A DNA stretch of 64,000 nt from Lactobacillus panisapium (GCF_019469265.1 NZ_CP048268.1:1815001-1879000); one strand, 5' to 3'; positions 19,436 to 28,417 are shown, counted from the first letter of the stretch. The notes: generated by a model not told the origin, from the letters alone. Numbers and translations are program-made.

Positions 19436-22129
19436 TTAAATTAAAAACTTTTCGTTTTTAAGGTAGAAGTGCTTAACAATCGTTGTTAACAGGATGTAAA
19501 GAACAAGAATTGCCAAAACTACCCAAATAAAGCTGACGGGCATTTTGCCAAAGCCCAATTTATTTGCAAGAAATGAAAACGGAATTAGTGTCCCAATGAC
19601 GCCGGCGCCAAAAGTTGCTAGCGTTACGCCAGGTGCAGCATGTTGACCAATAAACGGCAAGCGTGGGTCCCGCAATGCATGAATAACCATTTCTTGCGTC
19701 CACAGTGATTCAATGAACCAACCAGTGTGGAACAATGCAATAAAGGCAGCTTGCTGTGCTGGATTAAGTGTTTGATAGCTGCCACCAACAAGGTGTGGAC
19801 AAATCACAAAGAAGAGTAAGCCAAAAGTCAAAATATCAAATATTGATGATGTTGGTCCAAAATAAAACATAAATTTAGGCAATTTTTTCGTCGACCAACT
19901 ACGCGGCTCACTTAAAAATTCATTTGACATGTCATCAAATGGTAACGACAAGCAGCTTGTGCCGTAAAGCAAATCTAAAACTAGTAACTGTAATGGCAAC
20001 ATTGGCAAAAATGGCAAGAATGACGAAGCCACCATGATTGATAAAATATTACCGAAATTGGAAGATAAAGTTATCTTAATGTATTTCATCGTATTGCCAA
20101 ATACTTTGCGCCCGATTCTTACTCCGGTTTCCAGCACATTTAAGTCTTTATGCAGCAAAATAATATCAGCGGATTCCTTAGCGATATCCACCGCAGTATC
20201 CACAGAAATCGATACATCAGCGGCCTTCATTGCTGGCGCGTCATTGATACCGTCTCCCATATAACCGACGGTATGACCATTTTGCTTGAGCAAGTTAATA
20301 ATATTGGTTTTATCTTCTGGCGATAACTTAACAAAGATATTGCATTCTTCTACCATTTTAGCTAATTCTTCCGGCTTTTTGCCTTCTAAATCAGCACCGG
20401 AATAAACCGTGTCGACATTGAGCCCAACTTGCAGGCCCACAGTTCTTGTAACGGCTTCATTATCACCAGTTAAAATCTTAACGGTGATCCCATCCTTTTT
20501 AAGTCTAGCCAAAGCATCTTTAGCACTTTCCTTAGGTGGATCAAGGAATGCTAAGAAACCACAAAGGATTAAGTCGCTTTCATCTTTGACCGAGAATTCG
20601 CCTACTGGAGCAGGATTACGCTTGTAAGCAAGCATAATTACCCGTAAGCCGTCATCATTCATGTCATTGACTTTTGCCATTACTTTCTGCTTGCGTTCAG
20701 GTGTTAATGGCAAAATCTGTCCGTCAACCTCGATCTTAGTGGAAACAGCAATCATTTCCTCGGACGCACCTTTAGTAACAAGTAGGTGTTCGCCGTGCTC
20801 ACGGTCAGAATTTTCCACAACAACGCTCATTCTTCTACGAGAGAAGTCAAATGGAATCTCATCAATTTTGTTATAATCACGCTGAATTTCATTGATATCA
20901 AGCTCATCACCAGCAGCTTCAATGATGGCTTTATCAATTAGATTTTTCATCCCCGTTTGGTAGTAAGAATTGAGGTAACCCAGTTCCAAAATAGTGGAAT
21001 TTTCGTGTAAATTTAAGTCATAATGCCGCTCCAAAACAACTTTGTCCTGCGTCAAAGTTCCAGTTTTATCCGTACATAGGATATCAGCTGAACCGAAGTT
21101 TTGGATTGAATTCATCTTTTTGACGATTGTGCCCTTTTTCGACATTTCGATTGAACCCTTAACAAGGTTAGTCGTCACAATAACGGGCAGCATCTCTGGC
21201 GTTAAACCAACAGCGGTTGCAATTGAGAAAATCAGTGCGTTAACCCAATCACCCTTAGTCAAACCGTTAATAATAAAAACAAGCGGAGCAATAATTGCCG
21301 TCATAATAATTAACAACTTGGAGACATTTTTAATCCCGACATCAAAGGCAGTATTTTTAACATCGTGGTGTGAAATATCATGAGCAAGCTTACCAAACAT
21401 GGTTCGTTCGCCCGTCGCAAACACGACACCCAAACCTGAACCCGAAACGATTGTCGTCCCCTCATAAAGAATATTAGGGTAATCCAGGTAGTCACGGTCA
21501 GCCCCAATCTTGGGCTTTTTAGTCGCAATTTTCTCAACCGGATTAGATTCACCGTTAAGAGAACTTGAGGAGCAAAAGAGGTCTTTGCTTGAAAGCAGCC
21601 GCATATCTGCTGGCACCATATCACCAGCAGCCAGACGAATGACGTCTCCTACTACAACTTCACTGGTATCAATTTCCTGGTCTTTACCGTCTCTGATAAT
21701 GTCAGTTGTTACGGAAACCATCTTCAATAATGAATCAACCGCATTTGAAGACCTGACATTTTGAATAAAACTTGTAATCCCAGAAATGAATACCATTATT
21801 AGCATAATGGCAACAGTTGTTAAATCTTTTTCACCAGCTGGAACAAAGATGTAATCCGTAAATAGCGACAGGGTCGCTAAGACCAGCAGTACTAATGTAA
21901 ACGGCGTAATAAATGCTTCCGCTAAGAAACGTAACTTAGAATTATGCTTATTGGACGCAATCGTATTTGCCCCATATTCCGCGCGATTTTTTTCTGCCTG
22001 CCTTGTGGATAAACCATTACTGCTAGCATGCAGTCTTGCTAAGGTCTCTGATCTGCCTTCATTAGCAATTGCTTTGACCAATGCTAGATCTTTGTTGCTG
22101 GTTGTCTCACTTGGTTTTCTCAGCATCAT
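19436..22129 (-). CDS. mgtA: Magnesium-translocating P-type ATPase
   Basis: P3B-type ATPase that imports Mg2+ at low external magnesium, 897 residues. The cation-ATPase N-terminal domain (GLSTRQAEKNRAEYGANTIA) is followed by paired membrane spans, the actuator motif SLNGESNPVEK (a TGES variant), the phosphorylation motif CTDKTGTLTQD, nucleotide-binding VTKGASEEM and hinge GDGINDAPAMKAADV, then C-terminal spans. The start at 22129 follows GGGAGAGTGAGA; the longer frame to 22162 reaches into the terminator hairpin of the leader. The gene is preceded by an M-box riboswitch, which confirms Mg2+ as its regulator. Confidence 0.96.
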   Translation of the reverse strand: MMLRKPSETTSNKDLALVKAIANEGRSETLARLHASSNGLSTRQAEKNRAEYGANTIASNKHNSKLRFLAEAFITPFTLVLLVLATLSLFTDYIFVPAGEKDLTTVAIMLIMVFISGITSFIQNVRSSNAVDSLLKMVSVTTDIIRDGKDQEIDTSEVVVGDVIRLAAGDMVPADMRLLSSKDLFCSSSSLNGESNPVEKIATKKPKIGADRDYLDYPNILYEGTTIVSGSGLGVVFATGERTMFGKLAHDISHHDVKNTAFDVGIKNVSKLLIIMTAIIAPLVFIINGLTKGDWVNALIFSIATAVGLTPEMLPVIVTTNLVKGSIEMSKKGTIVKKMNSIQNFGSADILCTDKTGTLTQDKVVLERHYDLNLHENSTILELGYLNSYYQTGMKNLIDKAIIEAAGDELDINEIQRDYNKIDEIPFDFSRRRMSVVVENSDREHGEHLLVTKGASEEMIAVSTKIEVDGQILPLTPERKQKVMAKVNDMNDDGLRVIMLAYKRNPAPVGEFSVKDESDLILCGFLAFLDPPKESAKDALARLKKDGITVKILTGDNEAVTRTVGLQVGLNVDTVYSGADLEGKKPEELAKMVEECNIFVKLSPEDKTNIINLLKQNGHTVGYMGDGINDAPAMKAADVSISVDTAVDIAKESADIILLHKDLNVLETGVRIGRKVFGNTMKYIKITLSSNFGNILSIMVASSFLPFLPMLPLQLLVLDLLYGTSCLSLPFDDMSNEFLSEPRSWSTKKLPKFMFYFGPTSSIFDILTFGLLFFVICPHLVGGSYQTLNPAQQAAFIALFHTGWFIESLWTQEMVIHALRDPRLPFIGQHAAPGVTLATFGAGVIGTLIPFSFLANKLGFGKMPVSFIWVVLAILVLYILLTTIVKHFYLKNEKFLI

Positions 22130-22165
22130 TCTCACTCTCCCTTTTTCCAAAAACGCAAACAAACT

Positions 22166-22202
22166 AAAAAGGGACCCACCTAAGCTGCCGCTGGTGACCC
22201 CC
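22166..22202 (-). terminator. Expression-platform terminator of the M-box riboswitch
   Basis: Stem GGGACCCACC (22171-22180) with GGTGACCCCC (22193-22202), one mismatch and wobble pairs, followed on the minus strand by TTTTT. It lies between the aptamer and the mgtA start codon, as expected for Mg2+-induced termination. Confidence 0.8.
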
Positions 22203-22224
22203 TTTTAAACAAGGTATCATTATA

Positions 22225-22378
22225 CTCGTCGTTCAGTTTTAACACTACGCAACGTAAGCCTATAGCTAGCTATCTGGTTACCGCCTTATGTCGACGGAAA
22301 CTATTTAACTCGTTGGCATCTCTGGATGTTTCCGGGCGATAGCATATGTTCACGTAGGAGTCTCACCTAACAGTTTAT
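22225..22378 (-). ncRNA. M-box (ykoK leader) magnesium riboswitch
   Basis: The minus strand carries the conserved M-box landmarks in order: TTAGGTGAGACTCCTAC at the 5' side, TATCGCCCGGAAA, then TCCAGAGATGCCAACG, GTCGACATAAGGCGG and the closing TAGTGTTAAA region. M-boxes bind several Mg2+ ions and switch off Mg2+ transporters when magnesium is plentiful. The element lies between a promoter and a transcription terminator directly ahead of mgtA, so it acts by attenuation. Confidence 0.93.
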
Positions 22379-22408
22379 TTGTTTACTTATTTAATTTGCA
22401 TTGTGAGT

Positions 22409-22435
22409 GTAATACAAAACTGCGCATTAAGTCAA
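22409..22435 (-). promoter_or_regulatory. Promoter of the M-box/mgtA transcript
   Basis: TTGACT (22430-22435) and TATTAC (22409-22414) on the minus strand, spacer 15 bases, with a TG before the -10. The spacing is short, so the exact -10 is uncertain, but position just upstream of the aptamer fits. Confidence 0.5.
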
Positions 22436-22444
22436 CCTTTTTAC

Positions 22445-23074
22445 TTATTTTTTCAAATGCAGGTTATTTCTAAAGAAGTACATTAAGCCGCCAATTACTA
22501 TAACTAGACAAAGCGCAATTGGTAAGGCAAGTCGACGCGGATGTGACAGTTGAGCACGCTCTTCACTTGAAAGATCATATTTATCTAACGCGTACTGGTA
22601 GCGCTGATCAATCGTGGTCGCACAGGCACGAAAGACAAAACGCAATCCACGGTTAAATTCTTTTTTGTTATTACTTCGCAATTGGTTAGACTGCGAGCGG
22701 ATAATCGTTCCCCTAACATCAGCCGTAAAAGCACCGTGCAAATCTTTACTTGAATAGATCTGCACATTACGTTTCTTATTGGCACTACCTACAACAATAA
22801 AAACTGTCCGCTTATATTTGTTTAACTTTTTGGGTGTTAAATGGTCAACCCGATTGACCGTTTTTACAATGATTACTGGTTGCTCGCTTGTCTGCAGGTA
22901 GCGATCATTTTTTTCCTTAATCAGCTTACTCGTTTTCTTTTCTAATAAATGCCCATTATCGTGAACATATGGGTTAGAAAAAGCAGTCATCGTGAAAAAA
23001 ATGCCCAGTAAAGCTGTTAGCAAGGTCAGCTTAGTTCTCAGCTTCCTCCAATTTATGTGCCAATTGCTCCACAT
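22445..23074 (-). CDS. TPM-domain membrane protein
   Basis: Protein with an N-terminal signal/anchor (LTLLTALLGIFFTMTAF), a TPM domain (NPYVHDNGHLLEKKTSKLIKEKN ... PVIIVKTVNRVD ... VFIVVGSANKKRNVQIYSSKDL) and a C-terminal membrane span (LALPIALCLVIVIGGLMYFF). TPM domains occur in the YgcG/TPM-phosphatase family; function in Firmicutes is unclear. The start is uncertain: the ATG at 23074 lies inside the dCMP deaminase frame without a clear ribosome site, and the TTG at 23023 is an alternative placing the signal peptide at the terminus. It probably depends on coupling to the gene upstream. Confidence 0.7.
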   Translation of the reverse strand: MWSNWHINWRKLRTKLTLLTALLGIFFTMTAFSNPYVHDNGHLLEKKTSKLIKEKNDRYLQTSEQPVIIVKTVNRVDHLTPKKLNKYKRTVFIVVGSANKKRNVQIYSSKDLHGAFTADVRGTIIRSQSNQLRSNNKKEFNRGLRFVFRACATTIDQRYQYALDKYDLSSEERAQLSHPRRLALPIALCLVIVIGGLMYFFRNNLHLKK

Positions 23075-23510
23075 ATTTACGGTCAATTTTAATTTGTTCA
23101 TAAGGAACCCCACAATCTTTAAATAGTGCAATTGCCAGCGGACTATCATGATAATCAAAATAATAATTGATTCGTTTAATACCCGCTTGAACAAGAGCCT
23201 TAGCACAATTATAGCAAGGAAAGTGTGTTACATAAATTTCTGTGTTATCAGTTGAAACACCATTGCGCGCACATTGAATCAGTGAATTCATCTCGGAATG
23301 AATCGTTCTTACGCAGTGCCCATCAACGAGCTGGTGACCGACATCATCGCAATGGGGCTCGCCGGTAACCGAACCGTTATAACCCGTCCCGATAATCCGA
23401 TTATCCTTGACCAAAACACTGCCAACAAGAGCACGGTCACAAGTTGAGCGCTGGGCAATTACCAGTGCCTGCATCATAAAATACTGCTTCCAAGGAATCC
23501 GGTTGTGCAT
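23031..23510 (-). CDS. dCMP deaminase family protein (ComEB-like)
   Basis: Zinc-dependent deaminase of 159 residues in the cytidine/deoxycytidylate deaminase family. Zinc ligands and proton donor are present: HSEMNSL (His, Glu) near residue 70 and FPCYNCAKAL (Cys-x-x-Cys) near residue 98. The likely reaction is dCMP to dUMP, supplying thymidylate synthesis. B. subtilis calls this gene comEB because it lies in the comE operon, but here it follows trpS with a three-base gap, so it is cotranscribed with a tRNA synthetase gene. Confidence 0.92.
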   Translation of the reverse strand: MHNRIPWKQYFMMQALVIAQRSTCDRALVGSVLVKDNRIIGTGYNGSVTGEPHCDDVGHQLVDGHCVRTIHSEMNSLIQCARNGVSTDNTEIYVTHFPCYNCAKALVQAGIKRINYYFDYHDSPLAIALFKDCGVPYEQIKIDRKYVEQLAHKLEEAEN

Positions 23511-23513
23511 TTT

Positions 23514-24533
23514 TTACCTCTTAAAGTAATTCAAACCGATTGCATCACGAACTTCATCCAAAGTCTGATTGGCAACCTCATTAGCTTTTTTCGAGCCTTC
23601 GATCAGCATTTCGTAAACTTCATCCTGATTTTGCTCGTAGCGTGCGCGACGCTGACGAATTGGCTCCAACTCATTTTCTAAGACGGTATTTAAATAGCGC
23701 TTAATTTTAACGTCACCCAAGCCGCCTTTTTGGTATTCTTCCTTCAATTCTGCTACTTTATTCTTGTCAGGATCAAAAATATCAAGATAAGTAAACACAG
23801 TATTGCCTTCTACCTTACCTGGATCTTCGACATGAATATGATCAGGATCAGTATACATCGACATCACTTTTTTCTGAACTGTTGCAGCGTCATCCGATAA
23901 ATAAATTGCATTACCCAAAGATTTCGACATTTTTGCATTGCCGTCCAGCCCTGGCAACCGACCCTGGCCTTTTTCTGGGAAGTAACCTTCCGGTTCAACC
24001 AAAACATTGCAGTGATATACCCGATTAAAGGTGCGGACAATTTCTCGTGCCTGTTCAAGCATTGGTTCTTGGTCGTCTCCCACCGGTACAAGTGTTGCTT
24101 TAAAAGCAGTTATATCGGCTGCTTGTGAAACTGGATAATTCAAAAATCCGACTGGAATTGAATCGTTAAAGCCTTTTTGCTTAATTTCGGCCTTAACTGT
24201 TGGGTTGCGTTCTAGGCGACTAACAGTCACTAAGTCCATATAATAAGCAGTAAGCTCGAATAAGGCGGAAATCTGAGACTGAACAAAAATAGTTGAAATT
24301 TCAGGATTAATCCCCACAGCCAGATAATCTAGGGCAACTTGGATTAGACTAGCCCGAATTTTTTCAGGATCACGAGCGTTATCAGTTAACGCCTGCGTAT
24401 CGGCAATCATAATATACGGATGATACTCACCTGAATTTTGTAGCAGCACGCGGTTTTTCAACGAACCAATATAATGACCTACGTGCAACTTTCCCGTTGG
24501 GCGGTCACCTGTAAGGATAACTTTTTTATTCAT
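23514..24533 (-). CDS. trpS: Tryptophan--tRNA ligase
   Basis: Class I aminoacyl-tRNA synthetase of 339 residues. The HIGH-type motif is [14 protein letters not shown] at residues 12-25 and the KMSKS motif is [14 protein letters not shown] near residue 200. Between them lie the ATP and tryptophan pockets ([39 protein letters not shown]). First gene of an operon with the dCMP deaminase and the TPM protein. I looked for a T-box leader and saw none in the short upstream region, unlike tyrS in this window. Confidence 0.97.
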   Translation of the reverse strand: MNKKVILTGDRPTGKLHVGHYIGSLKNRVLLQNSGEYHPYIMIADTQALTDNARDPEKIRASLIQVALDYLAVGINPEISTIFVQSQISALFELTAYYMDLVTVSRLERNPTVKAEIKQKGFNDSIPVGFLNYPVSQAADITAFKATLVPVGDDQEPMLEQAREIVRTFNRVYHCNVLVEPEGYFPEKGQGRLPGLDGNAKMSKSLGNAIYLSDDAATVQKKVMSMYTDPDHIHVEDPGKVEGNTVFTYLDIFDPDKNKVAELKEEYQKGGLGDVKIKRYLNTVLENELEPIRQRRARYEQNQDEVYEMLIEGSKKANEVANQTLDEVRDAIGLNYFKR

Positions 24534-24629
24534 TGTCTTTAACCTTTCCTAAAAATAAAACCTGCTTTAATGTGATAATTACAGTTAATTCTACCAAAAA
24601 TTAAGCAATGATTAAATATGGAGGATAAA

Positions 24630-25235
24630 ATGTGCAATCAATTTCAACTGCCAAGTTTGGCAGATACCAAAAAGTATTTAGTTAGTGACCTTCATTTACC
24701 TTTAGAAGAACCATCATTTGACTTTCCTGAAAACTGTAGCGTTTTTCCTAAAGGGATTGCGCCAGTGCTGCTTTATCAAGATAATCGCTTGGAGCTGGTT
24801 CCTAAAACCTGGGGTTATCCCAGTCCATTTGACCACAAAAAGGTTGTTTTTAACGCTCGCATTGAGCGCTTCTTCGAAAAAAAGCGGTCGATGTGGGATT
24901 CTTCCTTTGCTAAGTCAAGGTGCATCATCATTGCTAATCAGTTCTTCGAATCTGGGCGTAAAACTTACACTGCCACCAACAAACATCAGTATCACGAACG
25001 GTTTACCTTTCATAATCCAGATGAACCATTAACTTTAATCGCCGGGATTTATCAAAATGATTATTTTTCAATGGCAACTACTAAGCCAAATTCTGTTATG
25101 GCACCGGTACATGACCGCATGCCGCTAATTATCGCACCTAGTGAACTGCGCCAGTGGCTTTTTCAGGACTTTTCTAGCTTAGTCGATCGCAAGCAAATAA
25201 GCTTAACTTCCGCCAAAGTCCCCAACCGAAAGTAA
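24630..25235 (+). CDS. SRAP-domain protein (YedK/HMCES-like)
   Basis: SOS-response-associated-peptidase family, about 201 residues. Members remove the initiator Met so that Cys2 forms a thiazolidine DNA-protein crosslink at abasic sites in single-stranded DNA. Here the protein starts MCNQFQLP, putting Cys at position 2. Other family residues are visible: the Asn in VFNARIERFF, Glu in ANQFFESGR and the HDRMPLII motif with its His. The ATG at 24630 is set by GGAGG eight bases before it; the ATG at 24618 overlaps that site. Single gene on the plus strand, divergent from trpS. No LexA box was recognised in front. Confidence 0.9.
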   Translation: MCNQFQLPSLADTKKYLVSDLHLPLEEPSFDFPENCSVFPKGIAPVLLYQDNRLELVPKTWGYPSPFDHKKVVFNARIERFFEKKRSMWDSSFAKSRCIIIANQFFESGRKTYTATNKHQYHERFTFHNPDEPLTLIAGIYQNDYFSMATTKPNSVMAPVHDRMPLIIAPSELRQWLFQDFSSLVDRKQISLTSAKVPNRK

Positions 25236-25293
25236 ATTTTGCTTACCTAACTACACTTAAAGCTAACTTCTTGCATTAGACCAAAAACAAAGC

Positions 25294-25322
25294 TTGGTTT
25301 TACCGCTAAAAAATGGTAAACT
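25294..25322 (+). promoter_or_regulatory. Promoter of tRNA-Gly
   Basis: TTGGTT (25294-25299), 17-base spacer, TAAACT (25317-25322). The predicted start is a few bases ahead of the mature tRNA 5' end. Confidence 0.6.
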
Positions 25323-25333
25323 TATTCAGTAAT

Positions 25334-25404
25334 GCGGGTATAGTTTAATGGTAGAACGTTAGCTTCCCAAGCTGAAGATGCGGGTTCGATTCACGCTATC
25401 CGCT
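25334..25404 (+). tRNA. tRNA-Gly, anticodon CCC
   Basis: Cloverleaf of 71 bases with acceptor stem GCGGGTA/TATCCGC (one G-T), D arm with AATGG, anticodon stem TTAGC/GCTGA and loop TTCCCAA, giving anticodon CCC. The T arm is GCGGG-TTCGATT-CACGC, which has one G-A mismatch. CCA is not encoded. A single-gene transcript with its own promoter and terminator. The mismatch could lower stability; the gene still looks functional. Confidence 0.9.
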
Positions 25405-25410
25405 TAGATT

Positions 25411-25444
25411 AAAAGGCAATGATTTAAACATCATTGCCTTTTTT
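25411..25444 (+). terminator. Bidirectional terminator, tRNA-Gly / CPBP gene
   Basis: Perfect stem AAGGCAATGA (25413-25422) and TCATTGCCTT (25431-25440), with T7 on the plus strand and AAAA before the stem giving a short T run on the minus strand. Confidence 0.9.
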
Positions 25445-25456
25445 GTTGTTCATAAA

Positions 25457-26119
25457 TTAGGTCATAATTAGTAAAATAACGCCATTTAATGCCGCTAAAT
25501 AGACCGGCATCCACATTGTTTGCGTATATAAGTACGACCAAGCAAAAATTGCCCCAAATAGTGCATTAACCACCAGCAAGGGGACAGAGCTTTGCCAGTT
25601 AAGCAGACTAAATAAGATACCAGAAGTAATAATTCCTAAAATGGCTGTTGCCACCGTATTACTACGGAAAGCATAATTAAATAAAAAGCCGGTTGTCAAA
25701 AATTCCTGCAAAATTGGCAAAACCAAGCCAACTGCTACCACTAGGAACCAATAGGTCGCGACAGATTCATGCTGCAAATAAGCAATTTGAAAACCATAGA
25801 ATTTAATTTTGCCATAAGACTGCAACCAGGCAGTACAAATTCGCAAGGCGGTCACAACTATCGTTAAGCTGATAATCAGACCAAAATTGCTAAGCCAGGA
25901 GCCAGAAAAACTTCGGTCAAAAAAGCGCTGTTCACGGTTAAACCGATAAATAAAAAATAGTAATATCATCAAAGAAATTGTTGCAAATAAAATCAGATCC
26001 CAGATATGGATTGGCGAATTTTTAGCAACTAACTTGATTACGCCAGCAACCATTAAATAACCAATAAAATAAACGATGTAGCGTATAAGGTTGCCCTCTC
26101 TTGATGCTGGTGTATTCAC
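25457..26119 (-). CDS. CPBP-family (CAAX protease-like) membrane protein with degenerate motifs
   Basis: Polytopic membrane protein of 220 residues with about seven hydrophobic spans. The layout is that of CPBP/ABI-type intramembrane proteases, linked in lactobacilli to bacteriocin immunity. Motif 1, normally EExxxR, reads QEFLTTGF, and motif 2, normally FxxxH, reads FSLLN. So the second glutamate of motif 1 stays but the first Glu, the Arg and the His are lost; the protein is probably not an active protease. Start is a GTG behind AGGTAA. It stands alone between a terminator and the polymerase gene. Confidence 0.65.
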   Translation of the reverse strand: MNTPASREGNLIRYIVYFIGYLMVAGVIKLVAKNSPIHIWDLILFATISLMILLFFIYRFNREQRFFDRSFSGSWLSNFGLIISLTIVVTALRICTAWLQSYGKIKFYGFQIAYLQHESVATYWFLVVAVGLVLPILQEFLTTGFLFNYAFRSNTVATAILGIITSGILFSLLNWQSSVPLLVVNALFGAIFAWSYLYTQTMWMPVYLAALNGVILLIMT

Positions 26120-26349
26120 TAAAATTACCTCTATCCTATATGTACCTTACAAATTCCATATTATAGCAAAAAAAGCTAATTTTATGAAACGCCAGCTTAG
26201 ATTTTTCAGTTTGCTTTTTATTGTTAGCATCTTGCACTCAAACCAAGCCTAAGTGCTTATTTTAAAAAGGATTTTTCTCGGCAATACTGAATAAGCGCAA
26301 ATGCTTTTGGTAACAGTCAGTTAAGCGATACATGGCTACTTTATCACAA

Positions 26350-27663
26350 TTATTCGTACGCGTTTCCGCCATTATGACCACCCACTAGGCTGCTACGTCT
26401 TATTGCCGTAGCGCCTTCCATTAGACTGGAGGCTTTAACCAAACTTTTAAAGCCATATTTTCGCCTTATTTGGTCAATCGTTTCATCAATTTTACGTTTC
26501 TTTATTTGGGTAGAAGGCTGCATAAAAAAGGTTAATTGCTGACAAGTATCCGGAATGAGCCTGCTGCAGCTGACTCCCAGCGCCCGAACTGTTTCACCAC
26601 GCCAATTTTTGCGAAACAAAGCAAGTATTTCTTGTACGAGTAAATCATTGTCATTAGTCGGTGAAATTTTCCGCTGAACATTGAAGCCCGTTCGATTGCC
26701 TGTCGGTTTATACTGCGAAAAGCCAACATACAAGCTAACGCATTGGGTTTGAAGTTTATGCGCACGAATTCTGGCAGCAACTTGCTCACCAATTTCACGC
26801 AAAACAATTTCGAGTTCACGCTGATTAGTATAATCCTTGGTTAAAATTTGCGAGTTACCATAATTTTTCATTTTTGGAAAAAACTTTTCGCTAATAATAC
26901 TGCGATCAACACCCCAGCTCATTGCAAATAATTGTTCACCAATTACGCCAAATTCTTTCTTCAAAATCGCGGGATCGGTATGTGCTAATTCATACATATT
27001 ATTGATATGCAAACGCCGCAGATGATGGGCTGTTCTTTTGCCAATTCCCCAGACTTCTTCCATATCAGTAATTCGCCAAATTGTATCGGGAACATCAATA
27101 TAATGCCAATAGTCAATCATTGAATGGCGGTGCTTAGCAGAAATATCCATTGCTAGTTTGGCAAGAAGCGGATTTTCACCAATTCCGCAGGTAGTGTATA
27201 GGCCCAATTTATCCCTAATCTCACACTGAATTTTACGTGCGACTAAATAGGGATCATCCCCAAACAAATGCCAAGATTTAGTCATATCAATCATGCTTTC
27301 ATCAATTGAATACGCATGAATATCTTCATCCGCCGCATATTCACGAAATATATCCAGCACTTGCATGCTGCGCTTAATATATAAATTCATATGCGGATCA
27401 ACCAGCAATAAATCAGGTGCATCTTTTTTAGTGGGCAAATCGCGCACACGCATCACGTTAGTTAAACCATACTTTGCTTTTGCTAAAGGAGAAGCCGCCA
27501 TAATTAACCCTGAACCATACTTGCTATCAGGCTGATGGGACACCACTGCCAGCACAGCCTTCATGGGATTAAGTCCTAGTTCTAGCGCCTCACAGCTTGC
27601 AAAAAATGACTTATTATCAATCATAAACACTACGCGGTGGGGTTCATAACGATAATCATACAT
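26350..27663 (-). CDS. Y-family DNA polymerase (UmuC/DinB-like), SOS-regulated
   Basis: Error-prone translesion polymerase of 437 residues, cytosolic. Motifs in order: the palm motif VVFMIDNKSFFASCEALE near residue 14 with the first catalytic Asp; SIDESMIDMTKSW near residue 118 with the catalytic Asp-Glu; the helix-hairpin-helix VWGIGKRTAHHLRRL near 185; and a little-finger domain from about 255. The type is the plasmid/chromosomal UmuC-like group of Gram-positives. ATG at 27663 lies eight bases after GGAG. The promoter carries two LexA boxes, so induction by DNA damage is expected. Confidence 0.92.
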   Translation of the reverse strand: MYDYRYEPHRVVFMIDNKSFFASCEALELGLNPMKAVLAVVSHQPDSKYGSGLIMAASPLAKAKYGLTNVMRVRDLPTKKDAPDLLLVDPHMNLYIKRSMQVLDIFREYAADEDIHAYSIDESMIDMTKSWHLFGDDPYLVARKIQCEIRDKLGLYTTCGIGENPLLAKLAMDISAKHRHSMIDYWHYIDVPDTIWRITDMEEVWGIGKRTAHHLRRLHINNMYELAHTDPAILKKEFGVIGEQLFAMSWGVDRSIISEKFFPKMKNYGNSQILTKDYTNQRELEIVLREIGEQVAARIRAHKLQTQCVSLYVGFSQYKPTGNRTGFNVQRKISPTNDNDLLVQEILALFRKNWRGETVRALGVSCSRLIPDTCQQLTFFMQPSTQIKKRKIDETIDQIRRKYGFKSLVKASSLMEGATAIRRSSLVGGHNGGNAYE

Positions 27664-27681
27664 TTTTTCCACTCCTTGTTA

Positions 27682-27734
27682 CAAACCTTTGTTCGTTTAA
27701 AGTTAATTATACAAACGCTAGTTCGATTAATCAA
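27682..27734 (-). promoter_or_regulatory. SOS promoter with two LexA boxes
   Basis: On the minus strand TTGATT (27729-27734), 17-base spacer and TATAAT (27706-27711). CGAACTAGCGTTTG (27712-27725) fills the spacer and CGAACAAAGGTTTG (27682-27695) lies just after the start site. Each matches the Gram-positive LexA consensus CGAACRNRYGTTYG at 13 of 14 positions. Their centres are 30 bases apart, near three helical turns. Confidence 0.88.
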
Positions 27735-27743
27735 GTGCAAAAT

Positions 27744-28205
27744 TTAGTCAATTGCCATAATAGTAACGTGATATTCTCCCGCAGGCGCCATTACGCTAAC
27801 TGTCGTATTCACCTCTTTTTTCATTATTGCTTGCCCAAGAGGTGAATCAAACGCAACCTTTCCGTCGGCAATATCGGCTTCCATCCGGCCAACTACTTTA
27901 TACTTCTCTGTTTCGTCATCATCATCAAATTTAAGTGTGACTGTCTTACCAAGGTCAACCTTCCCATCAGCGGTTTTATCAACAACATCAGCATATTTTA
28001 GTTGTTTTTCTAAGTACCGCACGCGGCTTTGTAAGTGACCCAGATCACGCTTAGCCTCAGTGTATTCAGTATTTTCCGACAAGTCACCCAGTGCCCGGGC
28101 CTCTTGCAAAATCTTAATTCTGCGCGGACGATCCTTTTTCAATTCAGCAATTTCGTTCTTAATTTTTTGGTAACCTTCCGGCGTCATTTTCTGATAATAA
28201 ACCAA
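27744..28205 (-). CDS. greA: Transcription elongation factor GreA
   Basis: Rescues backtracked RNA polymerase by stimulating transcript cleavage. An N-terminal coiled coil (about 1-75) has the tip acidic pair in DLSENTEYTEAK; the C-terminal globular domain begins near residue 80 (ADVVDKTADGKVDLGKTVTLKF) and contains the SPLGQAIM motif. Length 153 is standard. The start is a TTG at 28203-28205, eight bases after AGGAG (reading MVYYQKMTPEG); an ATG six codons in has no ribosome site. Confidence 0.95.
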   Translation of the reverse strand: MVYYQKMTPEGYQKIKNEIAELKKDRPRRIKILQEARALGDLSENTEYTEAKRDLGHLQSRVRYLEKQLKYADVVDKTADGKVDLGKTVTLKFDDDDETEKYKVVGRMEADIADGKVAFDSPLGQAIMKKEVNTTVSVMAPAGEYHVTIMAID

Positions 28206-28285
28206 TATTTTTACTCCTTTTGTTTGTTAGAAAAATTTTTTCCACAAGCTATTATTACTGCCACAACAGTTTTCAGCTTTTATTT

Positions 28286-28312
28286 TTAGCACTCGAAAAT
28301 AAAGAGTGCTAA
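28286..28312 (+). promoter_or_regulatory. CIRCE element (HrcA operator)
   Basis: Exact TTAGCACTC-N9-GAGTGCTAA. It lies about 105 bases before the hsp20 start and just upstream of a TATAAT -10 at 28340-28345, so HrcA should repress hsp20 without heat stress. A single copy is present. Confidence 0.95.
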
Positions 28313-28417
28313 ATGCTTTAATTTTAATTTTCTAGGTACTATAATAATAACTGTAATGAGGAAATAGCAAACACCTCATTACAAAACTTAATTAAATTTG
28401 AAAGGAAGCTTTTTACT

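Noticed and set aside
22445..23206. Full-length reading of the TPM gene from 23206
   Set aside because: The first 44 codons overlap the dCMP deaminase gene, have no ribosome site and do not fit the signal peptide position.
24534..24617. T-box leader for trpS
   Set aside because: The divergent region is too short and has no GGTGG-type T-box sequence or terminator hairpin.
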